A DNA stretch of 14,010 nt from assembly GCA_038214135.1 (NCBI GenBank), contig JBBQSD010000150.1, positions 1 to 14,010 of the forward strand, read 5' to 3'. Both the position numbers and the translations under genes were made by a program. Below the pieces are notes generated by a model that saw only the letters and a list, made by a program, of their open reading frames with translations, was not told the DNA's origin and did no database searches. This document shows, one piece after another, positions 1 through 8,479 of this stretch. Each line of letters starts with the position of its first letter. The first letter of the stretch is position 1. Origin of the DNA: JANLSE01 sp038214135 (GTDB taxonomy: Bacteria; Chloroflexota; Chloroflexia; Chloroflexales; Roseiflexaceae).

Positions 1-8
1 GGTTGATC

Positions 9-14
9 TATAAT
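9..14 (+). promoter_or_regulatory. Possible -10 element upstream of the membrane-protein gene
   Basis: A perfect TATAAT lies about 95 bases before the ATG at 108. The matching -35 position would fall just outside the left edge of the window, so only half of the promoter can be judged. The 5' leader would be roughly 85 bases and shows no clear hairpin. Confidence 0.25.
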
Positions 15-107
15 AGCAACGATTTATTTCCTGATCGACCGTATATCCCGCACATCAACGTGTGTTTGTAACGAGCGTGCCGGGTTAGCGATAGGCAAAC
101 CAAGCGG

Positions 108-2270
108 ATGTCGAAAATTGCCCGCCCGACAGCTCAGGATTCTGTGCAGCCCAATAGCGTTGTTCGCGCTCAGACACGCCTGCATGTTCGGCCTGCGCTG
201 ATAAGCCTGGGCCTATATCTGATTGGCGCGCTGTACCTGCTTGCCAAGGTAATCCCCAATTTTGGTCGCTCCATCCCTGGAACTGCCGTTGCGCCATTGG
301 ATGGCTGGCAGAATACCTGGAACATCTGGTGGGTACATCTGGCCTTTTCGCGTGGACAAAACCCGTACTTCACCGATATGCTGTTCCACCCGAATGGCCA
401 ATCGCTGTATCTGCACACGCTCAATATCACCAATGCACTCCTGAGCATGCCCATTCAACTAATTGCTGGGCCAATCGCGGCCTATAACACAGCAGTGATA
501 CTGGGCTTTGTTCTGACTGGATTTGCTGCGTATCTGCTGGCAGCATCATTGATTGGCCGGCGCGATATCGCCTGTGCTGTTGGTGCGATTGTCACATTTG
601 GGCCATTCCATATCGCCAAACTTGCCGATGGGCATCTTTCGTGGATTACGGTTTTCTGGGTGATTTTTTATCTGTGGTGTCTGCTGCGCGCCCTGGAGAC
701 TGGCTCCAACCGCTGGCGTTTGTTCGCCGGGATTGCGCTTGGCGGTGCGACACTCACCAGCTTCTATTATGCCCTGTTCAGCTTCATCTTCACCGGATTA
801 CTGATGCTGGTGCGTTTGCCTGCTGCTATTCGTGGCCATAGCGTGCGGCGGGAATTGGTCGGCGTCGTGCTGGCTGGTGTTGTTGCAGTTGTGGTAGCCT
901 CCCCGCTGCTAATTCCGGCAATCATCGAGTACCGAGCGCAACCAGCTCCGAGCGCAAATGTATCAGCGAATGGCGCACCAGCATCGCCATGGGATCGCGA
1001 GACAAGCACCTATTCAGCGGATCTTGTTGATATTGTCTTTCCGAGCCCGTTTCATGCGCTGTGGGGCACATGGGCCGATCAGAGCCATCAGGCCATGCGC
1101 TATGGTTGGTTCTGGACGATCACGCCAGGGGTTGGTGTTCTGCTGCTGGCGGTGATTGGCGTGGTACTAACTGGACGCAGGGTCTGGTGGCTGGCAACGC
1201 TGGTGGTTGTGCTATGGGTGCTGATGCTGGGGCCAGAACTGCGCGTTGCTGGTGTATCAACCGGCATACGCATGCCATTTGATCTGCTGCGGGTCGTTCC
1301 GGCAATGACACTCGGCCACCGCCCGAATCACCTAGCGATTTTTATGCTGCCATTGCTGGCGGTACTGGCTGGCTTTGGCATGCAAGCGCTGCTTGAGCGC
1401 GGGCGATTAGGCCGAATTGGGTTGGCATTCCTTAGTAGCATTGTTGTGATCGAGATGCTGGTTCTGCCGATGCCAGCGATACCCTTTGATGATGACCCGA
1501 TCCTGAGTGAATTGCGCGGCCAACCTGGTGCCATACTCGAACTGCCAACGCTTCAGCGCAATATCCCGCCAATGATTCATCAGATGATGCATGGCCGCCC
1601 TATTGTTGGCGGCTATCTGGCCCGCCCACCCGCCGATCAGGTGATCACAACATTCGTTCCCTGGATGCGGCAATTGTGGCGAATCAAGCCCGAGAATCTG
1701 GATAATATTATTGCGCCACGGCCAGATGATGCGCGGCAGGCCTTTAGTTTCTATAATATTCGAACGCTTGTTGTTCGCAAGAACGAGCTGAAACCAGGCG
1801 ATGATCAGCGCCTGCGCGAAATTCTTGATCAGATCTTGCCGGGCAGCACACCAACATATCAGAGTGCCAACCTGGATGCCTATACGATTGAACCGGTTGC
1901 GGTACCACGCCCGTTTCTTTTTCTGGGCACCGGGTGGTATGATCTGGAATATAGCGATCAACACAAATGGCGTTGGATGTCTGGCAATGCCGATATCTGG
2001 ATTGCCAACCCGGAGCATGCTACCCAAACCCTAACCATCGAATTCACCGCGCAGAGCTACCAGGAAGCGCGTTCGCTGGCCGTTACGCTCGATGGGCAGC
2101 CTGTGGCATCCTATACCATCGCACCAATGTTGCAAACCATTCGCCTACAGCTGGTGGTTCCACCTGGCCAGCACACGCTCCATTTCAATAGCCCAACCAC
2201 CGAGGAGCCGCCACCAGCCAAACGCAACCTCAGCCTCATGGTTCTTAATCTGGATATTGTGCCGAATTAG
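108..2270 (+). CDS. Large polytopic membrane protein, GT-C glycosyltransferase-like
   Basis: 720 aa. After a short basic N-terminus, about ten hydrophobic segments fill residues 28-455. A hydrophilic C-terminal half follows, ending in a probable beta-sandwich (about 600-715). The first loop carries an acidic/aromatic motif, PLDGWQNTWNIWW (D65 in it), followed by NPYFTDMLFHPNG. A conserved acidic residue in the first extracytoplasmic loop is the hallmark of lipid-phosphosugar-dependent GT-C glycosyltransferases, and large proteins of this design are frequent in Chloroflexota. I therefore infer a membrane enzyme acting on the outer face, perhaps modifying surface glycans; the substrate is unknown. 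A YfhO- or PTPS-related-type membrane protein is the alternative. The ribosome site before ATG 108 is weak (AAGCGG), but no other Met precedes the motif, so this start is the only practical one. It points toward the fucose operon and has no functional link that I can see. Confidence 0.6.
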   Translation: MSKIARPTAQDSVQPNSVVRAQTRLHVRPALISLGLYLIGALYLLAKVIPNFGRSIPGTAVAPLDGWQNTWNIWWVHLAFSRGQNPYFTDMLFHPNGQSLYLHTLNITNALLSMPIQLIAGPIAAYNTAVILGFVLTGFAAYLLAASLIGRRDIACAVGAIVTFGPFHIAKLADGHLSWITVFWVIFYLWCLLRALETGSNRWRLFAGIALGGATLTSFYYALFSFIFTGLLMLVRLPAAIRGHSVRRELVGVVLAGVVAVVVASPLLIPAIIEYRAQPAPSANVSANGAPASPWDRETSTYSADLVDIVFPSPFHALWGTWADQSHQAMRYGWFWTITPGVGVLLLAVIGVVLTGRRVWWLATLVVVLWVLMLGPELRVAGVSTGIRMPFDLLRVVPAMTLGHRPNHLAIFMLPLLAVLAGFGMQALLERGRLGRIGLAFLSSIVVIEMLVLPMPAIPFDDDPILSELRGQPGAILELPTLQRNIPPMIHQMMHGRPIVGGYLARPPADQVITTFVPWMRQLWRIKPENLDNIIAPRPDDARQAFSFYNIRTLVVRKNELKPGDDQRLREILDQILPGSTPTYQSANLDAYTIEPVAVPRPFLFLGTGWYDLEYSDQHKWRWMSGNADIWIANPEHATQTLTIEFTAQSYQEARSLAVTLDGQPVASYTIAPMLQTIRLQLVVPPGQHTLHFNSPTTEEPPPAKRNLSLMVLNLDIVPN

Positions 2271-2571
2271 GGATTGGATACCTGGGTGGATGTGCCCATG
2301 TTTGTTCCCGACAGCACATCGGCATCCATCATAGTGAAGTGGCAGTGATGGTCAACGGCAAGCCACACAAAGCCATGGCCGATCAACTGACCAGCGTAAA
2401 CTCCGCCTGAGTAATCGAATGGGTGCCGTCTCCGCCAGCGATCTCGCACAAATTGAGCGCGTGGTACGCCTCCAACTTGGTCTTGAGCCATAAGCGCTGG
2501 GCCATCCAACATGGCGCTCAAGTTGGTCAGCCTAATCAGCGCAATTTTCAGCTATCTTCGGCTGGCTCTGT
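2271..2571. other. Convergent intergenic gap without a confident gene
   Basis: This stretch lies between the 3' ends of the membrane-protein gene (+) and the GH151-like gene (-). A minus-strand reading frame of about 81 codons starts at ATG 2512 and ends at 2267, overlapping the end of the plus gene by a few bases. I recognise no family in it and see no ribosome site in front of it. It could be a gene remnant. The clearest structure is the imperfect inverted repeat at 2472-2526. Confidence 0.4.
2472..2526. repeat. Imperfect inverted repeat between convergent genes
   Basis: CCAACTTG (2472-2479) is exactly complementary to CAAGTTGG (2519-2526). Just inside, CTTGAGCCAT pairs with ATGGCGCTCAAG apart from two extra bases. 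The whole can fold as one long stem-loop of about 55 bases. It sits where a bidirectional terminator would be expected, but there is no T-run on either strand, so termination is only a possibility. Confidence 0.35.
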
Positions 2572-4650
2572 TCAATACTGGTCGCTGCCTTCAAACGCCA
2601 CAATCGCCCCGAATATCACTATTGGCACAGTGACGCTCCAACCACCCGGCTCGCCACGCAGCGCGAGTGTACTGCCATCGGATGCCAGAACTGCCCGAAC
2701 AATCGGCAGATCAAGATCGATGGTTATATCTATATCATGCAGGGGAATCGGATCTTCAAGATACTCACAATGCTCGGTGCTGCGCCGATTGGGCGAGAAA
2801 TTGACAATATGTACCATCCAGCGCTCAGGATGGCCATTTCCAGCAACTTGATGGGTAACTGTCACCTCACTGCTCAATGGCGCATTGGTTGTGACAAACG
2901 GGCGCGGCAGGACTGCTCGAAGCATGTGCTTGAAGACATCGCGGTAGATCCAGTAACCATGCCGATAGTAGCTGGAACCCAATGGAAAGGCTGCTGCTGC
3001 TAGACCGCCCTGTACAGCAACAGCGGCGTATTCACTCACATGATCAAATGGCGTCTGGCCATGGCTGGTATAGTGTTGTGGTCCGCGCTGAAACAATGGC
3101 TCACCAAGGCGTGCCCAAGTAGAAGTTGGATCGGTTGGTAGCCATTGGGCCGCGCCATCGTACAGTGCATATTCATAATCGGGCAATGTGGCTACCAACC
3201 CGGATCCCAGCTTCAGATATGCTGGTGCATATGGCGATTCGCCGCGATATTCCAGACCAAGCAGATCGCCAGCCCACAACGTTTCCGAACCAGCCAGGCG
3301 CAGGGCATGCTGAGCGCCAATAATCGCACCACCAGAAGCAAGGTAGGCCCGCAATCGGTTTGCAAGCGCGGCATCGACAATCATCCCATCTGGCAGCACA
3401 ATCAGGCGATAGCGCTCGAATGCAGCATCTGGTTCGACAATATCGAACTGGATGTGCAATTCCATGAGCAGTTTGGTCAGCCCAAAAACGGCCTGACCAA
3501 AGCTGGCCGCCAGATCGGGATGCGCTGTCCCGAGATCATCGAGTGGATTTCCGCTCACCAGAATAGCTGCTTCGGTGACCGGTACTGCTTGCTCAAGGAA
3601 TGGCTCAAGCCGTTCCACCTCGGCATAGGCCTGGCCGATTGTCGCATACACGGCCCGATCCAGTCGACCATTTGGTGGTAGTTGATCACCAAGATCGCAC
3701 TGTGCGCCATGGGCATAGATTCCTGGAAGTTCGGCGCGCAACTGATTGATATGCTTCAGGCCACCAAAATCGGCCCAGGAGCGATGAAAACGCCCGCTCA
3801 TGCCACACACGCTTTTTCCAAATGTGCGCGCATAGCGAACATTGGTTGGGTAGTATAAATAGCCCCAGAAGGCCGTCGGCAGGGCTTCGATATCGATATT
3901 ATCCATGTAGGGTGCCCGCGCACCAAGGCCAAGCCGCGTCTGGTTATTCTGATCGACCTGGCAGCCAGGCCGGAGCGCATGAGCGAGTGTATGCGCCCGC
4001 TGCATAAAGTCGGTCAGCAGATATTGCTTATGATGGCGCTGCACGCTGACATCAAATGGATCGAGGCCAGCAGCGCGCAGTTCGGCCATGCAGTTCTTGC
4101 AGAAACACTCGCCGCCCTGCGGCAATGGCATATCGTACCAGATACCATCGAGATCATAGTGCAGCAGTATTTCGCCGGAATGATCGAGCACCTGCTGAAC
4201 AAAATCCGGATTACTCAGGCACAGCGATGTCCAGCCGGGTGTCTGATCAAACTTTGGCAGATAGGTCGTTCGATCACGCTTCCATGCCAGCCATTCTGGC
4301 CGTTGTTCTGCCAGATCATTATCCCAGGTGACACAGTAGTAGGCATAGACTTTAATGCCGCGCTCCCGACAGGCCTGCACCTGCTGTCCAAGCAGATCAA
4401 ATGTTAGGCCAGGATGCACAGGTCCTGATTCAGTCGGGTAATAGAAAAAGCCGTGCATGTCCTTGGCGAACACCACGACCGAATCGACGTGCCCAAGTTG
4501 GAGGGTATCACCGAACTCATCTGGATCAAACGCCTCGCCGATGTGTGGCATATACTGGCTATTATGATAATCCAGATGGATCTTCCGCCAGGGCCGAGGT
4601 GGTGTTTCGCGCAAGCGCTGATCAACCCATAACGGGCGCAGTGTCGTCAT
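2572..4650 (-). CDS. GH151-like alpha-L-fucosidase (GHL6 barrel plus beta-galactosidase trimerisation domain)
   Basis: 692 aa with no signal peptide, so cytoplasmic. Residues 1-355 form a TIM-barrel-like glycosidase of the GHL6 type. Strand-end motifs seen are KIHLDYHNSQ, VVVFAKDMHGFFYYP, GIKVYAYYCVTWDND and LDGIWYD. D168 or D173 in the last is the natural nucleophile candidate. A cysteine cluster CFCKNC (C182, C184, C187) follows, as is usual in GHL6 proteins. Residues 358-575 match a GH42-type trimerisation domain (VTEAAILVSG, YRLIVLPDGMIV, YLASGGAIIG), and a beta domain closes the chain. This barrel-plus-trimerisation architecture is that of CAZy family GH151, to which characterised alpha-L-fucosidases belong. 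GH42-like or other GHL6 activities cannot be excluded. AAAGGA at 4659-4664 lies 8 bases before the ATG. It is the last gene of the ABC-transporter operon, 68 bases after the second permease. Confidence 0.65.
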   Translation of the reverse strand: MTTLRPLWVDQRLRETPPRPWRKIHLDYHNSQYMPHIGEAFDPDEFGDTLQLGHVDSVVVFAKDMHGFFYYPTESGPVHPGLTFDLLGQQVQACRERGIKVYAYYCVTWDNDLAEQRPEWLAWKRDRTTYLPKFDQTPGWTSLCLSNPDFVQQVLDHSGEILLHYDLDGIWYDMPLPQGGECFCKNCMAELRAAGLDPFDVSVQRHHKQYLLTDFMQRAHTLAHALRPGCQVDQNNQTRLGLGARAPYMDNIDIEALPTAFWGYLYYPTNVRYARTFGKSVCGMSGRFHRSWADFGGLKHINQLRAELPGIYAHGAQCDLGDQLPPNGRLDRAVYATIGQAYAEVERLEPFLEQAVPVTEAAILVSGNPLDDLGTAHPDLAASFGQAVFGLTKLLMELHIQFDIVEPDAAFERYRLIVLPDGMIVDAALANRLRAYLASGGAIIGAQHALRLAGSETLWAGDLLGLEYRGESPYAPAYLKLGSGLVATLPDYEYALYDGAAQWLPTDPTSTWARLGEPLFQRGPQHYTSHGQTPFDHVSEYAAVAVQGGLAAAAFPLGSSYYRHGYWIYRDVFKHMLRAVLPRPFVTTNAPLSSEVTVTHQVAGNGHPERWMVHIVNFSPNRRSTEHCEYLEDPIPLHDIDITIDLDLPIVRAVLASDGSTLALRGEPGGWSVTVPIVIFGAIVAFEGSDQY

Positions 4651-4684
4651 TGACGAGATCCTTTATATATCTGGAACCTTGTAC

Positions 4685-4704
4685 GGACGCGATATATCGC
4701 GTCC
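4685..4704. repeat. Perfect 20-bp palindrome (dispersed intergenic repeat type)
   Basis: GGACGCGATATATCGCGTCC equals its own reverse complement. It lies in the 68-base gap between the second permease and the GH151-like gene, so in the operon transcript it can form a strong hairpin with a very small loop. No T-run follows on the minus strand. A diverged copy lies at 13135-13153. This looks like a member of a small dispersed palindromic repeat family that may also tune mRNA stability or expression of the last gene. Confidence 0.7.
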
Positions 4705-4718
4705 CTACCCAATCCGTG

Positions 4719-5621
4719 TCATCGTCCACCCATACCCGTCAGCGCAACACCCTGAACGAACAGTTTCTGGGCGACAAAGAAGACCACCAGCACAGGCATG
4801 ATCGTGAGGATTGAGACCGCCATTAATTGATTATAGGCAGTGAAATTCTGGCCACGGAACAGGTTCAGCCCTAATGCAAGCGTATACAGTTCCTGTGAGC
4901 GTATATAGATCAGTGGATCGAGCAGATTATTCCAGTTGCCAATAAACGCAAAGATCGCTACGGTTGCCAGAGCCGGGCGCGAGAGTGGCAAAATGATGCG
5001 GGTGAAGATCTGCCAGATCGAGGCTCCATCCATACGGGCAGCCTCATCGAGATCGCGCGGAATGCTCATAAAGAATTGGCGGAGCAGGAAGATAAAGAAT
5101 GGATAACCAAACCAGGCTGGCAGGATTAATGGCCACAGCGTATTGACTAGGCCCGTCTTGCTGAACAGCAGGAACGTTGGCACAATCGTTACTTCACGCG
5201 GGATCATAAGTGTTGCCAGCACAAGCACAAACAGGAACTCGCGACCACGCGCCCGCAATCGGGCGAACCCAAATGCAACCACCGAACACGACAGCAGATT
5301 GCCAACGACATTCGCGATCGTGACAATCAGCGAATTTTTGAGGAACGTGTTAAATGGCAGAATCGTCCAGCCATCGATATAGTTCTGCCAGACGATCCGG
5401 CTTGGAATCAGATTTGGCGGGTAGGTAAAGACTTCCTGCGATGGCTTGAGCGAGGTCGAGAGCATCCATAGAAATGGGAGGATGAATGTAATCGAGCCAG
5501 CCAACAGCAGCCCATAGATGAAGATGCGCTGGAGTAATTCACTGTTACGTTTACGGCGCTTACTCCGCGCCCCAGTATCTATCTGAGCGACGGCGTTTAC
5601 CGTCTGATCGGATGTGCTCAT
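4719..5621 (-). CDS. Carbohydrate ABC transporter permease, MalG type (CUT1)
   Basis: 300 aa inner-membrane subunit. A basic N-terminal tail (residues 20-33) is followed by six hydrophobic segments, starting with the one at 33-53. The periplasmic TYPPNLIPSRIVWQNY segment and the cytoplasmic EAA loop EAARMDGASIWQIFTRIILPLSRP (from E193; contacts the ATPase) are typical of MalG/AraQ-like proteins. I chose the start at 5621 because GGGGAGGA precedes it by 4 bases and because its ATG overlaps the stop of the upstream permease (ATGA on the minus strand). That indicates translational coupling and fixed 1:1 stoichiometry. The longer open frame upstream lies inside the preceding gene and is rejected. 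With the partner permease it forms the channel for a sugar or oligosaccharide, inferred from context to be fucosylated. Confidence 0.9.
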   Translation of the reverse strand: MSTSDQTVNAVAQIDTGARSKRRKRNSELLQRIFIYGLLLAGSITFILPFLWMLSTSLKPSQEVFTYPPNLIPSRIVWQNYIDGWTILPFNTFLKNSLIVTIANVVGNLLSCSVVAFGFARLRARGREFLFVLVLATLMIPREVTIVPTFLLFSKTGLVNTLWPLILPAWFGYPFFIFLLRQFFMSIPRDLDEAARMDGASIWQIFTRIILPLSRPALATVAIFAFIGNWNNLLDPLIYIRSQELYTLALGLNLFRGQNFTAYNQLMAVSILTIMPVLVVFFVAQKLFVQGVALTGMGGR

Positions 5622-6580
5622 GACGTCCTCCCCGGCACTTCGCCTTCGTAATAGACCCAGCGTTTCGCGAGTGCGAACTGAATAACCGTGATAGTAATGA
5701 TAACGATGAACAGCGCCCACGATAATGCCGAGGCATAGCCCATCTGGAATAAGCGAAAGGCATTTCGATACAGGTACAGGCCATACACAAGTGTGGCGTT
5801 GGCCGGGCCACCATCAGTCATGACCAAGATTTGTACAAAGGCCTGTAACGAGCCAATGAAGCCAGTGATCAGATTGAAAAATATCACCGGAGACATCATT
5901 GGCACAGTGATGACCCAGAATTTAGTCCAGCGTCCAGCTCCATCAATTGCGGCAGCCTCATACAAATGCTCTGGGATGCTCTGCAAGCCAGCCAGATAGA
6001 TCACCATTGAACCACCTGCGCCCCACACACTCATAATGATCAGCGCTGGCATGGCCCATTGGGGCGAGACCAACCAGCCGGGTGGGTTTTCCACACCAAG
6101 GTTACGTAGCAGTTGATTGAGCAATCCAAAATCGGGGTTGAAAATATTAAGCCACAGGAGAGCAACAGCAATTCCGCTCACAACCGATGGAAGATAGAAT
6201 ACCGTCCGGAACATTGCCTGCCCATAAACTTTTTGATTGAGCAGCAGCGCCAGCATAAAGGCAACCGCCACACCCAGGATCACACTGCCGATCCCATAAT
6301 AGAGCGTATTAACCAATGCAATCGCAAAGAATTTATCGGTGGACATCTTGGTGTAGTTCGCAAACCCCACCCACTGCGGATCGCCAAGCAAGTTCCAGTT
6401 GGTGAAGCTCAACACAAACGATGCAATAATTGGCCCGGCCCAAAACAGGATAAAACCAATCAGCCATGGCGAGATGAACAAATAGAACATTCGCTCTTCG
6501 TGGCGGGCCTGCGGACCGAAGCGTGGGCGCACTCGCGCTACCTGGCCAATTTGAGCCGTATTTGCCTCTTGCTGCAACAT
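5618..6580 (-). CDS. Carbohydrate ABC transporter permease, MalF/UgpA type (CUT1)
   Basis: 320 aa inner-membrane subunit. About six membrane segments follow a basic N-terminal tail; the first is at residues 32-58 (FISPWLIGFILFWAGPIIAS). The NWNLLGDPQWVGFANY periplasmic segment and the EAA loop EAAAIDGAGRWTKFWVITVPMMSP (from E208) identify the MalF/UgpA class. Unlike E. coli MalF it lacks the large second periplasmic domain, which is normal for CUT1 members outside enterobacteria. The ribosome site GAGGAGA ends 5 bases before the ATG at 6580. It lies between the binding-protein gene, from which it is separated by a strong hairpin, and the second permease, with which it overlaps by four bases. 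Confidence 0.9.
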   Translation of the reverse strand: MLQQEANTAQIGQVARVRPRFGPQARHEERMFYLFISPWLIGFILFWAGPIIASFVLSFTNWNLLGDPQWVGFANYTKMSTDKFFAIALVNTLYYGIGSVILGVAVAFMLALLLNQKVYGQAMFRTVFYLPSVVSGIAVALLWLNIFNPDFGLLNQLLRNLGVENPPGWLVSPQWAMPALIIMSVWGAGGSMVIYLAGLQSIPEHLYEAAAIDGAGRWTKFWVITVPMMSPVIFFNLITGFIGSLQAFVQILVMTDGGPANATLVYGLYLYRNAFRLFQMGYASALSWALFIVIITITVIQFALAKRWVYYEGEVPGRTS

Positions 6581-6607
6581 ATGGGTCTCCTCGCGCTCAC
6601 GATGTAA

Positions 6608-6646
6608 CGAAACGACCGGCGACCCGTATAGTCGCCAGTCGTTTCG
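6608..6646 (-). terminator. Strong intercistronic hairpin after the binding-protein gene (processing or partial terminator)
   Basis: Left arm 6608-6623 and right arm 6631-6646 give a 16-bp stem with one G-T type pair and a 7-base loop. No T-run follows in the minus direction, so a full rho-independent terminator is unlikely. Such hairpins between a binding-protein gene and its permease genes (known for malE-malF) protect the upstream mRNA and let the binding protein be made in excess. That role is inferred here. Confidence 0.6.
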
Positions 6647-6658
6647 CCATAGGTCATA

Positions 6659-8170
6659 CTAGGCGCGGTTCTCAGCGATGATCGGCTCGATCGCCACGCC
6701 AATTTGATCGATAGCATCCTTGACACTCAGTTGACCAGCTACGACCAGATCCCAGATCGGCCCAGCTTCCTGTGTCACCCGTGGTGTCGTCGAGAAATAC
6801 AACTTGCCGGTCGTATCAAAGTTATTCAGCGAGTCCAGGATCACTTTCGAGTTGGCTGGCGCAAACTTTGATTTGAAGTAGGAAGGCCAGGCTGAGGAGC
6901 GTGATGGGCTACCACGTCCCGTCGTGCCCCACATATAGATCTGACCAGCCGAGGACAGATACTCGTTCTCATAGATCCAGGCCGCATCAACATTCTTGCT
7001 GGTCTTGGCGATACCATAGCCGCTACCTGCACTGAATGTGGCCTGCTTCACCGGGCCCTTTGGCCATGCAGCAACATCCCATTTGAAGTTGGCGTTCTGA
7101 ACAATCCCAGGGGTGGCCCACGAGCCATCAAGGATCATTGCAACCCGACCAACCTGGAATGCATTGATATTCGCCTGACTGAGCGCCTGCTGTTCGGCTG
7201 GGCTTGGAACAGCATTAAGCTTGGTGCGGAGCTCCATCCACCATTCCATGGTCTTGACGCCCTCTGGTTGATTGAGCAAATACTTGCTCTGTGTTTCGTC
7301 CAGATACTGCGCGCCAAATGGTGTCAGATATGGCGGTGCGAGCAGCGAGTCGCCTGGGCCTGGTGTGCCCGAGAACCCGAAGATCTTATTCTGGCCCTCA
7401 CCACTCGTCAGCTTACCAGCCATCTCCTTGAAGATATCCAGCGTCCAGGTGTCATCTGGGTACTTCACACCAGCCTTGTCGAAGATATCCTTGTTGTAGT
7501 ACATGATGCCCGGGCCCTCATCGTAGGGGATCACCCACAGTTTACCATCGCGTTGGTAGCCAGGCAACGATGGCTTGGTGAAGTCAGCGATGTTGAAGTC
7601 TGATTCCTTGGCGATGAAATCATCAAGCGGCAGAACCGTTCCATTCTTGATCAGATCCTGCGCCCACGAGAAGTGGATGTAGAAAATATCCGGCAGGGCA
7701 CCACCGGCTGCCTGGGTAAGATACTTCTGGCGGAAATCGCCCCAGGGAGTATTCTCCGCCTTCACAACAATATTAGGGTGGCGCTTCATGAACAGTTCAT
7801 CAAACTGCTTCTGGCGCTCGAAGAATGTTGCATCCCATGCATGAGCAACGCTGATTTCAACCTTGCTGGTTGGATCGCCAGTGGCATTCTTCGGCCAGGG
7901 GCCATCTGCACTATCGCCTGGATCATAGAGTGAGGTTGATTTGGTTGGCTCGGCTGCGGGAGCAACCGTTGGGGCAGACGCTGCTGTTGGGGCTGGTGCT
8001 GCGGTAGCGGACGTGTTGGTGGCTGGTGTTGCCTGACCACAGGCGGCAAGCAGGGCGCCAAGGCTGGTGGCACCCAAGCCAAGCCGTAGCCCAATTGCGA
8101 TGATCTGGCGGCGATTCAGCTTGCGGCGTACAAGCTCGCGAGCAAGTTCTTCCTCGTTCGAATAGGCCAT
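6659..8170 (-). CDS. Extracellular sugar-binding lipoprotein of a CUT1 ABC transporter
   Basis: 503 aa. The N-terminus LNRRQIIAIGLRLG carries a twin-arginine-like motif (R20-R21), then a hydrophobic stretch and a lipobox LAAC with C44 as the acylated cysteine, so this is probably a Tat-exported lipoprotein. A disordered Ala/Pro/Thr linker (45-80) leads to a family 1 solute-binding domain. It shows KVEISVAHAWDATFFERQKQFDELFMKRHPNI, ALPDIFYIHFSWAQDLIKNGTVLPLDD, GPGIMYYNKDIFDKAGV and GRVAMILDGSWATPG, all standard for the MalE/UgpB-like class. I chose ATG 8170 over 8203 because GAGGAGG lies 9 bases before it. It is first in the minus operon and probably sets ligand specificity; fucosyl-oligosaccharides are inferred from the downstream hydrolase and divergent fucosidase, not from the sequence. 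Confidence 0.88.
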   Translation of the reverse strand: MAYSNEEELARELVRRKLNRRQIIAIGLRLGLGATSLGALLAACGQATPATNTSATAAPAPTAASAPTVAPAAEPTKSTSLYDPGDSADGPWPKNATGDPTSKVEISVAHAWDATFFERQKQFDELFMKRHPNIVVKAENTPWGDFRQKYLTQAAGGALPDIFYIHFSWAQDLIKNGTVLPLDDFIAKESDFNIADFTKPSLPGYQRDGKLWVIPYDEGPGIMYYNKDIFDKAGVKYPDDTWTLDIFKEMAGKLTSGEGQNKIFGFSGTPGPGDSLLAPPYLTPFGAQYLDETQSKYLLNQPEGVKTMEWWMELRTKLNAVPSPAEQQALSQANINAFQVGRVAMILDGSWATPGIVQNANFKWDVAAWPKGPVKQATFSAGSGYGIAKTSKNVDAAWIYENEYLSSAGQIYMWGTTGRGSPSRSSAWPSYFKSKFAPANSKVILDSLNNFDTTGKLYFSTTPRVTQEAGPIWDLVVAGQLSVKDAIDQIGVAIEPIIAENRA

Positions 8171-8332
8171 TGGTGAGTTCCTCCTCATCATTGCCGGGCT
8201 CATACCGGTTTCTGGAGCATCTACGATGATGTCAGTTTATGAATTAGACGGCTGTGGTACAACCCTCCTTTCTGGTGATTCTGATTGTGTACAGAGCACG
8301 AACCGGCTGGCCAACATAGTGGAACTGCGATA

Positions 8333-8348
8333 ATGATAATAGTATCAT
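8333..8348. promoter_or_regulatory. Operator-like palindrome, 6-4-6
   Basis: ATGATA-ATAG-TATCAT is a 16-bp palindrome with the same arm and spacer lengths as the one at 8480-8495. On the minus strand it contains TATTAT (8341-8336), a good -10 sequence, but only a poor -35 precedes it. It may be a second regulator site or a secondary promoter closer to the binding-protein gene. Confidence 0.25.
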
Positions 8349-8479
8349 CATCTGGCATTTGTAGCAACGAATCGAATTCCCCTGGAATCCTAACATGGAT
8401 CAGCCTGGTCGGCGTGCCATACGGTCGTGCTTACAGAATCACTTCCGCTCATCGTCAGGTGTATGTATTGATTACTGGA

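Noticed and set aside
1407..2027. 206-codon open frame antisense to the membrane-protein gene
   Set aside because: It lies wholly inside a well-supported gene, has no recognisable motif and no ribosome site; a shadow of the plus-strand codon pattern.
3145..3681. 178-codon plus-strand frame inside the GH151-like gene
   Set aside because: Antisense shadow of a gene with clear domain structure; its composition does not resemble a folded protein family.
4401..4814. 137-codon plus-strand frame crossing the permease/hydrolase gap
   Set aside because: Opposite two well-supported genes and reads through the palindrome; no motif.
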